This document shows positions 32,223 through 40,366 of a stretch of DNA of 48,705 nucleotides, piece by piece (position 1 is the first letter of the stretch; each line of letters opens with the position of its first letter). Position numbers and translations under genes: made by a program. The notes beneath the pieces were generated by a model. The model ran no database searches, was not told the origin of the DNA, and saw nothing but the letters and a program-made list of their open reading frames with translations. Source of the stretch: Perkinsus marinus ATCC 50983 (taxonomy: Eukaryota > Perkinsozoa > Perkinsida > Perkinsidae); the NCBI RefSeq assembly GCF_000006405.1, contig NW_003200804.1, forward strand, positions 323,070 through 371,774. The letters are read 5' to 3'.

Positions 32223-34612
32223 CTAGAGAAAACGGGGGTTCTCGGAAGTCGGCTCATAGTCGTCAGCAAGCATGAGGTTCTCTGACTTCAATGAAAGCAT
32301 CTTGTACTTCTTGGCTTCGACCTCCACTCGCACAGCCACTCGTCCATCGTCGGTGACCTGTAGAACTCACTCACTACTTTCAAGACTACGTAGAGACTTG
32401 TTGACCGCCTCGTGTGTGAAAGATTTGCAGGAAGTTTTTCTTGAGAATTTCACCCATGACATGGGCCGTATAGAAAGTTTTAGGTCAATAGAAGATCTAC
32501 GAAAGCAGTGGTGCCGTGCAGTGTTCACTATTCCGTGAACTATTCGATTAATGTTCACTATTCCGCGCGGCTTTCCGCGCGGAATTTCTCGGGTTTTTAT
32601 ATATTCCAACCATCAACGAAAAGTCAGGCTAGACATGAGTAAGCACAGTTACTGTGCCTTTCCGTGCCCACCCTACTAGATTGCGAAGCATGCTACTACT
32701 CCTCTAGATTTTGCATACCGTACCTTGATGACTTCGGCGGGCTTGCCATTGTAGTGCTGAGCCTTCGCCAGACCCGTGACCACCACTCGGTCACCATCCA
32801 TGAATGAACACGAGTCGACATACAGCTCTTCCCGAACACTTATCCTGACACAGCACGCATGTGCACGGTATGAACACAGTTTATGATCTCACCTGTCCAC
32901 CAGAGGTATCGGAGGAGCGCTGCCTTGTCGGTATCCCTGAGGCAGTAGCATCTGGCTGAAGTTGAGCAGACTGGTTACACCAGTAACCTAACAGAGCGAG
33001 GTTTCTCCTCGACAGCCTCTCGATGCAGTGGCGCCTACCTCATAGGGGAGCAACGGCAACTGTATGACGGATAAACCGGCATCCGCTACTTCAGGGAAGT
33101 TTCGCAACTCGTTCAGGTACTTCTGCTGGATTGAATTCCTGAAGGGACCATCAGCGTTGGAGAATATTCACATGGTCAACTACGCGGGTTCATAGGAATG
33201 AGGAAACCTGGGGAAATTCTCGTAGATTTTCAAACACTCTTGAGCAAATTACTACACTGCAGTACGAAAACTCCTCGAGCTCAGATGAGGAAGCACTAGG
33301 AGAAATACTACTAGTCGACTGACGCGAGGAACTCACCTAGCTCTGCAAAACTGAACCGACTGCTGTATAGTCCTCCACGGACCCTGACCGAGCGCCTGAG
33401 GGATCGCCTACGTCGCATTGTGAATTACGAGTATAGTACCTCCTCGCCTTTCTGGGCAGTAGAGGCATCATCGATCGACAATGACGTGAAATCGCCAAGC
33501 ACAAGCTGGTTCACAACAACGTGCGAGACTGCGACTTGATCCTTGTGGAGCTCCTATGGAAGTGAGCGGTCCACCTTCACTCGCCACGAAATTGCCTCAC
33601 CCTCAGAAGCCTCTGACTTTCCTTTATACTGAGGTACTCAGCGATGCATACAACTACAAAGGTTGTCCTCATCCGGTCCTTCAGCATGCGTCCAACCTTC
33701 TCGATACCTCTCTTATAATCGCGTATCCTCGAGGTCACCTGAAGACACCTTGAAACGCACTGCTCGAGACGACAACGCTGCGTTACTTTTTTGCGCAAGG
33801 CTTCAGTCTGAGAGTAGTTACCGCCCTTGACCATCTGCCAATACTGCCAAAGAGATGTCTGCCATGACTCCAGCTTGGTCAGTCCAACCTGACTAGTTGA
33901 TAACGCAGTTCCCACAGTTCTACTCCCGAGAGGTCCCCATACTACCTGTAAAATATCAGGTAACTGTAGGAGTTTGAGAGTATGCCCTGTCGGGGCCGTG
34001 TCGAAGACTATAATGTCGTAATGTCCGCCTTCCAATAGGTCTACTACAGAGGAGAGGGCCGTGGCCTCGTCGATCCCAGGTATGCCAGATATCCAGTCCT
34101 ACCGTAAAGAATACTACACATCCGAGCAGTCGAAATTCTCCCACCTGAAGTTTCTCAACGTTATTGATAAGATCGTTGTAGCCGGCCTGGTGGGCGAGCT
34201 GACCCCACTGCTTGAGCTCTTCTGTCAGGTATGCCTGGGGGTTAATCTCAAGGACGTCCAAATTCGCCACGCCCGGTACTGGGGTCGGCTGAACGCAGAC
34301 GGATGATCACTGTTGCGGAATGCCTACTATCATACTTCGCCACCGAACCTCGTTCGGAACGCATCGCCAAGACTATGGGCTGGATCTGTCGACAGCAAGA
34401 GCACCTTGCGGGTGTATGCCAACTGTATGGCTATAGCAGAGGAGGTCGTGGTCTTGCCTGTGGGGAAAGAGACCATACGATCGCGCCCCTCGTCCGAAGT
34501 CGGCATTACCGACACCTCCCTTGCCACCAACGAAAATGAATTTCAGATTGGGGTCCTCAACGATCTTGTCGATATAGGCCTGTCGGTCGTGAGCCGAATT
34601 GACGGTATTCAT
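32223..34612 (-). CDS. GET3: Get3/TRC40 (ArsA-family) ATPase with extra C-terminal domain
   Basis: ATPase that delivers tail-anchored proteins to the ER. Twelve exons join in frame (34510-34612, 34336-34457, 34145-34288, 33946-34098, 33787-33888, 33601-33738, 33440-33553, 33337-33395, 33039-33138, 32893-32987, 32724-32844, 32223-32357), giving 461 aa. Motifs in order: P-loop '[18 protein letters not shown]', '[15 protein letters not shown]', '[19 protein letters not shown]', '[19 protein letters not shown]', '[20 protein letters not shown]', 'VNQLV', 'QKYLNELR', '[20 protein letters not shown]'. After the normal end, about 90 residues form an added domain (see findings). Of the CxxC zinc-clasp pair only the second Cys remains. 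Nine introns are 44-57 nt; the other two are 198 and 366 nt. Confidence 0.94.
32358..32723 (-). other. Unusually long last intron of Get3 (366 nt)
   Basis: Its boundaries (gtacgg...ctacag) are fixed by clean joining of 'AEVIK' to 'VTDDGRVAV'. It contains a GC-rich hairpin at 32560-32585 and a direct repeat of gttcactattccg (32523-32535 and 32553-32565). No coding content is recognised. Confidence 0.8.
32560..32585. repeat. GC-rich perfect hairpin within Get3 intron
   Basis: attccgcgcgg - cttt - ccgcgcggaat: 11-bp perfect arms with a 4-nt loop. Each ccgcgcgg is also self-complementary. Confidence 0.9.
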
Positions 34613-35360
34613 AATAACAAGGAACAGAGATCAGTAACTACTTCACCGGATGCACCCCGTAGTGAACCTCCTCACACTATTACGGACACTCAAGTTTCGA
34701 TGTAAGAAAAAATGACACCACTCGACTTGGCTGAAGACTCACCAGAACGTAGCTCTAGACCTCAAGATCCATTCACTGCCATTGACAATGCCTTCTCCTC
34801 GCTCCTATTACTCTAGCTCCTTATACCTCTATCACATTAGAAAAAGGAGAGACCCTAGTTAGGGATCCTAGTAACTAGGGAACTAGGGATCCTTAGTTAG
34901 AGCCAAGTTCGGGAAATGCTGGTGAATTCCATTCCCCGGGAACGGTGCCCGTGCAGGGCGCAAACACACGTTGTCACCAAACTTGGTGTCCTAGATCACT
35001 ATTTGTTGTCACTACATTTAGTGACACCAATTCGCCGAGCTGATGGATATCCAATCTTGCGCTACTTAAATAACGTGCTTAGTAAGAACTTCTTACCTAG
35101 CACTTTATTGCACGAAAGCACAATTCGGGCCCTGACACATCCGCTACTGGATATGGTATGTGAAATGGAAGGACTATTCGGTGAGCTATGACATGAAGTT
35201 CTGTTGATAGTTTTACGATAGAGGTGATGAACTTACCGTTCCTTTCAATGTCAAGGTTACCTGAGAATCCACGAGGTTAGAGTTCTTGACAAGGACTCCT
35301 TGTACAAGAGTTGCAAACCAAATTCAAAGAGGACGACGATCCGGCGGATCGTGCCACGGC

Positions 35361-35393
35361 CTGGCAACTCGCCAGTGACAACTCGCCACTGGC
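35361..35393. repeat. Overlapping inverted repeats with a shared arm
   Basis: ctggc-aactc-gccag (35361-35375) overlaps gccagtg-(9 nt)-cactggc (35371-35393). The segment can fold in two alternative ways. Confidence 0.75.
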
Positions 35394-35521
35394 AAGCATT
35401 GGTGGCGGTAGTTAGCAATACCTTATCGTTGGAGCTGTTATCTCAGTCGTGGGCCGCGTCTTGTGGCCATTGTATATAGTAGTCCTTGGAGTGGTTGTCA
35501 TTTTTTGGTAGTTTTTGTAGT

Positions 35522-35542
35522 GGTATTCGTTCAACGAATACC
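35522..35542. repeat. Perfect hairpin, 10-bp arms, 1-nt centre
   Basis: ggtattcgtt (35522-35531), c, aacgaatacc (35533-35542). Confidence 0.92.
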
Positions 35543-35828
35543 GGTAAGTCCAACAAATTTCGTTGTAGGACTTGTAGGTATTGTAAGACCACACCTGTCA
35601 CCATGACCTTTCTTCCCATATTTATCATTGTTGGAGTAAGGAACGGTACCATACTATGTTGAAGCAGGCATAACACTTGACGCCGTCAGGGTGACGGAAA
35701 TTCCGTTATTATCTGCGATTATCTGTCAGAGTCTGTGGCTGTCGTTTATAGACTAGTGGCTCCTGATACCTCCGCTCAAGACTGCCCGCTCCGGAACAGG
35801 CGTCTGGTTCCAGTCGCTGTTGAGCAGT

Positions 35829-35860
35829 GCTTGTTGGTGTAGTCCGCTACACCAACAAGC
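35829..35860. repeat. Perfect hairpin, 14-bp arms, 4-nt loop
   Basis: gcttgttggtgtag (35829-35842), loop tccg, ctacaccaacaagc (35847-35860). Its last two bases are also the first two of the 62-nt palindrome that follows. Confidence 0.93.
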
Positions 35861-35920
35861 CAGGACCTTACTAATTAGAGCCCGCTACATGTAGCGGGCT
35901 CTAATTAGTAAGGTCCTGGC
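35859..35920. repeat. Perfect 62-nt palindrome, no spacer
   Basis: The left arm 35859-35889 and right arm 35890-35920 are exact reverse complements over 31 bp, centred on ctaca|tgtag. The arms contain ctaattagag and gggctctaat type A+T/G+C blocks. The flanking bases (35858 and 35921) no longer pair, so the ends are sharp. Confidence 0.96.
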
Positions 35921-35940
35921 CTCCATTGTAAGCGCATCGA

Positions 35941-35960
35941 ATTAGTTACTAATTATTAGT
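35941..35960. repeat. 20-nt alternating palindrome triad 1
   Basis: attagt-t-actaat-t-attagt: arm, 1 nt, reverse complement, 1 nt, arm again. Confidence 0.95.
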
Positions 35961-35976
35961 ACCATCGATGTGATGG

Positions 35977-35996
35977 GTAGAGCCTCTACCGTAGAG
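35977..35996. repeat. 20-nt alternating palindrome triad 2
   Basis: gtagag-c-ctctac-c-gtagag, the same 6-1-6-1-6 layout as triad 1 with unrelated sequence. The second half extends to an 8-bp hairpin (35982-35998). Confidence 0.95.
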
Positions 35997-36233
35997 GCAC
36001 TAAGGTTTGACCACTAGTATTCGCCGTCTAGATCCCCTAGTCCCGTTCAAGTAACCTACTATCGTCACTTCAGGGTGCACTGAGTGACTTAATCCGAGTC
36101 TCAGTGTATCGATGGCGATGAGATGCTTCACTTGCGACAGATTGATATTCCATGTCTGCTCATATTGTTTATTGATAGTGCTGGATACGGGACCAGCGGC
36201 TAGTCACCGGCCAGATCCCACTACGTGTCCTTG

Positions 36234-37195
36234 TTACTGGTCACGCTCAAGAGCTAGTTCGCCATCGACTCGGGATAGATTATGCAGTTTTTGAGTCTTC
36301 AGAGCGTGGACGAGAGATGAGCCTGTCCAATCCCTCAAGTATGACAGAGTGACGCTAGTCGCGGCCTCCAAATAGCTGTCCTGCACTTCGGAGTTCTCCA
36401 TGCTGGCAAATGCCGCCGCACTGCAGTCGGACCTGCGGTCCAATGCGAACCTCGAATAGAGCACATACTGGACATGAGTGATGCCCAGCTCGAAACACCG
36501 CATAAAATGGGAAGCATCCAGACGGAGCTTGATATTCGGAGCTTCGTATCTAACTTAGATTACCGTGACCCAAGACCCGAAAGTATCCATTGTAGTGGAT
36601 ACGTTGCTCATGAAATTAGCTGATAAGCCGATTGTGCAAGCAATGAGCATATCATCACCCTTTGACCTTGTAGAGCGCAACAGCTTCTTATCAGCGTCCA
36701 TGAGCACAAAGGCGAAGTTTCTTATGTGCTTTGTGATACTGTAAGAAGCCTCGAAGCTCTTCAAATGCGCACAGAATGCCGACAGCAACCACTTCAATCC
36801 CTTCCAATACGAAATCCTCCCTCTATGCATCTCGAATAGGGCGAAGCTAGGATCCTCCGGCGACGCAGCGAAGCCTCCTCCAGCAAGGTACACCAAGATC
36901 GATGTCTCAGATATCAAAAAATGCTACTCAGAATGGGCATTCGCTGATGATATTGATGTCGCCGTCCTCAATATCGATGAGACCTTCCCCATAGGTATTG
37001 TTACGCCAACTCGTAGTAGATCCTGGCCCTGATTGCTCTCGAAAGTGAACGTGTGTTGGAACTGTGGTCCGAGCCTTGGACCTTGGAAGTCTTGGACTCC
37101 AAGATACTCATGATATCTACTACGCTGAACGTGAAGACTTCACGTACAGCTGTCGCCAAGGTTACCAGGGCGTACAGCACTATCAAAACTCGCAA
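36234..37195 (-). CDS. Hypothetical multi-exon gene, structure unresolved
   Basis: Several minus-strand frames in series look protein-like and may be exons of one gene: a hydrophobic, signal-like N-terminal part near 37195 ('VLIVLYALVTLATAVREV'), a middle exon at 36555-36917 ('GRISYWKGLKWLLSAF', 'NFAFVLMDADKKLL'), and a C-terminal exon ending at 36234 ('FELGITHVQYVLYSRFALD', 'VTLSYLRDWTGSSL'). I could not join them all with normal-length introns, and the first frame starts with TTG. It could be a diverged gene or a decaying copy. No family recognised. Confidence 0.35.
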
Positions 37196-37336
37196 CCGCT
37201 CTTATTTTCTACATGGCTTTTCCTATTGTGAGCTCTATTGCTCTCGGCGAGAGGATCTCGCTAGCTTTAGCATTCAACTGCAATGAACCATCGAACCTCT
37301 CTAGTTATCTTTGGCGCACACAAATCCCTCTTGAGC

Positions 37337-37356
37337 GCATAGGCTATGCGGCATAG
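37337..37356. repeat. 20-nt alternating palindrome triad 3
   Basis: gcatag-g-ctatgc-g-gcatag. One flanking base extends the first hairpin to 7 bp (37336-37350). It lies 5 nt from triad 4. Confidence 0.95.
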
Positions 37357-37361
37357 CTTCT

Positions 37362-37381
37362 GTGTGGACCACACAGTGTGG
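37362..37381. repeat. 20-nt alternating palindrome triad 4
   Basis: gtgtgg-a-ccacac-a-gtgtgg. The first hairpin extends to 8-bp arms (37360-37376). Confidence 0.95.
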
Positions 37382-37867
37382 TGATTTCATTCACGCCGAT
37401 CCTCCCGCGCGAGGCTGCTACCAGGATATCAAGTACGTAGCCCCAAACCACTCCTACGAAATCAACCCACGAAAGGACGTCCTCCTCGCGGCTTTTGGTC
37501 AAAAGGTTTTGGGGGGAGGGATTCGACGAAGAGAAACCTTATGCCACCTTACCTTGCTCCTGGACCCATAAATTGTTAAGCAGCTCGCAATGGCACCAGC
37601 GCAATATGTACCTGTCATCTTTGCCTCCTCCGGTTGCGAGTCCCTTCTCCCTTCATGTGGAGGTCGTAGGTGGATCACGCTGAGGTTCGTCAGCTGGATC
37701 CCCAGGGTCGTCAATTCTGGGTCGTTTCATTCGTGAACCTATTACCGCCATGGGTACTGAGTACCCGGTACTCCTTCAGATGTTGCCGTACGCGGATTGG
37801 GTATGGTACCAACTTGTTTCCTTGTAATACTTCAGCATTTGACATTAGCTGTAGCACGCAAGTATAA
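37362..37867 (+). CDS. Weak hypothetical gene
   Basis: Plus-strand text from about 37365 reads 'CGDFIHADPPARGCYQDIKY' and 'NHSYEINPRKDVLLAAFGQK', then in shifted frames 'EEKPYATLPCSWTHKLLSS' and 'QLDPQGRQFWVVSFVNLLPP'. It looks like exons of a small extracellular-type protein, but no start, signal peptide or clean intron set was found, and palindromes sit in or beside the frames. It may be a decaying gene. Confidence 0.25.
37753..37772. repeat. 20-nt alternating palindrome triad 5
   Basis: ggtact-g-agtacc-c-ggtact. The first hairpin extends to 7-bp arms (37752-37766). Confidence 0.95.
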
Positions 37868-37941
37868 TATAGCTTGGTGCATCAACCTCCTTGGATCCCT
37901 TTGTACGATAAGCACAACCACCAAGTGTTGGGTTGACAATG

Positions 37942-37956
37942 AGAGCGAGTCGCTCT
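37942..37956. repeat. Perfect hairpin, 7-bp arms, 1-nt centre
   Basis: agagcga-g-tcgctct. Confidence 0.85.
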
Positions 37957-38063
37957 GAAGACCAGGAGCAACTCAGAGCCGTTACCTACTGTATGCCCGT
38001 TGAATCAGTCTCATGAGATACGTGTGGCCGCCGATCACGTAAACCTCGCTCAAGTGGTACTAG

Positions 38064-38125
38064 GGGTTATTTAATAACCGGACGATCTCGATTAGAATAA
38101 CCGTTGTTCTAAGCGAGATCGTCCG
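38064..38125. repeat. Two abutting hairpins sharing two bases
   Basis: ggttatt-t-aataacc (38064-38078) runs directly into ccggacgatctcg...cgagatcgtccgg (38077-38089 with 38113-38125), whose stem continues inward by ttagaa/ttctaa after one mismatch. The bases cc at 38077-38078 belong to both. Confidence 0.88.
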
Positions 38126-38176
38126 GTCTTCGGAATTCCCTTGGTACCCGAGCTGTACCTTACTCCATGACGCTTG

Positions 38177-38545
38177 CTATGCACGTCTGGTGGATCCTAA
38201 TAATAATGCTCCCCCACGCATACGCGACCGTGTGCCGGCGCAGACTCTACACTGTAGAGTGTGCGCTGTCAGCGCACAGAAGCAGTATGCAGACGCACGG
38301 GTCCGATAAATGATACCTGGCCGAGGCAGCTCACTCCAAGCTGTAGGCGAAAGTCTATGCGAAGCTGTGGCTATATTAACAACGATACAAATCTCTCCTC
38401 CGCTCATGTTATAGTTCAGGAATACACCTACAATTCGTGTGGATGTCTGAACCTTGTACTCCATGTCAACTGACAGGACATGCCTCAGAGCATCTCCGAA
38501 AATGTACAGCTCAAGCTCGTCTTCTGCTGGGGAGCTTGTCATCAT
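38177..38545 (-). CDS. Weak hypothetical open frame
   Basis: A 122-aa frame from a true ATG (38545). The first 65 residues look protein-like (ELELYIFGDALRHVLSVDME, IVGVFLNYNMSGGEI); the rest crosses the palindrome cluster at 38244-38278 and is unlikely to be coding. No family recognised, no signal peptide. Confidence 0.3.
   Translation of the reverse strand: MMTSSPAEDELELYIFGDALRHVLSVDMEYKVQTSTRIVGVFLNYNMSGGEICIVVNIATASHRLSPTAWSELPRPGIIYRTRASAYCFCALTAHTLQCRVCAGTRSRMRGGALLLGSTRRA
38244..38278. repeat. Two abutting hairpins sharing one base
   Basis: actctac-act-gtagagt (38244-38260) and tgtgcgctg-t-cagcgcaca (38260-38278). The t at 38260 is used by both. Confidence 0.9.
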
Positions 38546-38878
38546 CGTTGGGGTGCCACTGACTCAAGGGTCACTGAATGGCATATACCGTATCTAAGGT
38601 TGCAAGGCAGCTATGTGACAACATCACCCGGCGTATGAAGTCTTGTCCTAGGCTAGTACTCCTAATCCATCTAGGCTCTGACAACTATTCGCATGGTGCC
38701 TGACTCTTCCATTTTAATGGTTGCGCACGGTGTCAGACACTGAATTTTACCGAATCGGGAATCGACGAGCTTTCGAGCTGAATACACTCGACCAGTGGTC
38801 GTGTGTGAGAGATCTCTCTCAACTCGCAATTGCTTGCGCGCTCTCCCTGCTCAGCTCCTTCCCCAGGCCATCACTTCA

Positions 38879-39838
38879 ATGTCTGGCGAACCTCCTGTGA
38901 ACGAAGTAAGTACGCAAGCCGAGGAAACTCTGAGGTCACCGGGATCATCTACTTCCAGCAGAATGTCTGCCTTCTCCAGGGGACTGAGAACAGACATCTT
39001 CTATCATCTCGGCTTGGATACAGACATGGATCTACATGCTATCTTTGGCAATGTTAAGTACTTTGTGCTCATGGGCTCGGCTCACCGAGCTGAGTACTTT
39101 GCCGAGGCCATGGGGAATGCGATGATCTCTCAAGGAACGCCCAAACGGGTAGTTGCTCGTCTAGGTAAGACAGAGCGCTACAGCATGTATAAGGTTGGAC
39201 CTGTTGTCTCCGTCTCCCACGGGATGGGTGGTCCCTCAATCCACATCCTCCTCAATGAACTTGCTAAGCTTTGTTACCGTGCTGGCATCGTGGACTCCGT
39301 GAAGTGGATCCGTATGGGTACTTCTGGTGGATGCGGAGTACCTCCTGGCACTGTGGTGGTAACAACCCAAGCCCTGAATGATGAGGTGGAACCATACTGG
39401 AGGTGTGTCCAGCTTGGTAAAGTCGTCAAGATCCCCACCGACTGTGTGGATATGAAGTTCGTGGACGCTATATTGGATTCTGTGCCTGACAATATCCATG
39501 CTGTTAAGGGGAAGACCGTGGCAGCTGATGATTTCTACGAAGGACAGGGCCGTCTCGATGGGGCACTTGAGACCTGGTACAACGAAGACGACAAGATGGC
39601 CTTCCTGAGTCGCTTGTACGACGCTGGTGTACGCAACATTGAGATGGAGAATGTTGCCTTGATGGGCTTTTGTAATCGTGCTAATATCACAGGAGCGTGT
39701 GTCTGTGTGACCTTCCTCGATCGTTTTAACGGTGACCAAGTCACAGCTACCAAACGTGAACTTGCTTGCTTCAATGAGCACTCAATTGATGTGGTGACCA
39801 ACTTCATCGCAAGTGAACTTGGACGATTCGGGTGCTAA
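38879..39838 (+). CDS. Uridine phosphorylase family nucleoside phosphorylase, copy 1
   Basis: Reversible phosphorolysis of uridine (or a related nucleoside) to base and ribose-1-phosphate. Intronless, 319 aa. The family text is clear: 'GNVKYFVLMGSAHRAEYFA', 'GKTERYSMYKVGPVVSVSHG', the phosphate/nucleoside loop 'IRMGTSGGCGVPPGTVVVT', and the ribose-binding 'NIEMENVALMGF'. The N-terminal 45 residues are a Ser/Thr-rich extension missing from copy 2. The ATG at 38879 was chosen because the upstream frame opens only with GTG. With the nucleoside transporter in this window it points to pyrimidine salvage. The second copy lies 528 bp downstream on the same strand. Confidence 0.92.
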   Translation: MSGEPPVNEVSTQAEETLRSPGSSTSSRMSAFSRGLRTDIFYHLGLDTDMDLHAIFGNVKYFVLMGSAHRAEYFAEAMGNAMISQGTPKRVVARLGKTERYSMYKVGPVVSVSHGMGGPSIHILLNELAKLCYRAGIVDSVKWIRMGTSGGCGVPPGTVVVTTQALNDEVEPYWRCVQLGKVVKIPTDCVDMKFVDAILDSVPDNIHAVKGKTVAADDFYEGQGRLDGALETWYNEDDKMAFLSRLYDAGVRNIEMENVALMGFCNRANITGACVCVTFLDRFNGDQVTATKRELACFNEHSIDVVTNFIASELGRFGC

Positions 39839-40366
39839 TCATCCTGGGAGGCCATTGTCAGCTTCATATCCGACACCATAGTCTTGATATCCCGTGTTCA
39901 TCGGATACGTGAATTGTAGTAATAAGATCTTTTCTTGTTTTGGACACCTTTTATATCGGTGATACATCGCTAGACTCTATCAGACATCGTCTTTGATAAT
40001 CGATAGGTTTCATTGCTTTGCTCTCGTTAGAGTTACAAAAGTACATGCGTCAATAATCGTGTGTATCTCGTCAACGATGATGAGAGCACTTGATACCAAA
40101 CGAGCTCGAAGCTAATTGGGTTTTTGATAACTAACAGAGCTTGTGAGTGAGAACACACGAAAGGACGACTGAGTGAAGGCTCGAATATACCGGCTCTGAA
40201 TCCAATGGACGATAATAAGTTGGAAGATGCGCGGCACAAAGAGGAAGACAAGAAGGAAATATTTGCTTCGCTGTAGTGCTAAGCTTAGGAGGTCTTCATT
40301 CGTCATAGTGTAGATACATATCAATCGTGAGTTATCAGCTCAACTGATCTTTAAAAGCTCAGCAAT
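39839..40366. other. Intergenic between phosphorylase copies
   Basis: An A+T-richer spacer holding the 3' end of copy 1 and promoter of copy 2. Minus-strand frames at 40033-40324 are not convincing. Confidence 0.5.

Larger units (their letters stand above)
34613..35828. other. Gene-poor region upstream of Get3
   Basis: No supported exon. It includes an imperfect palindrome around 34855-34902 with a GGATCC on each side, overlapping inverted repeats at 35361-35393, and a perfect 10-bp hairpin at 35522-35542. Short frames at 34916-35191 and 35412-35676 show no recognisable protein. Confidence 0.4.
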
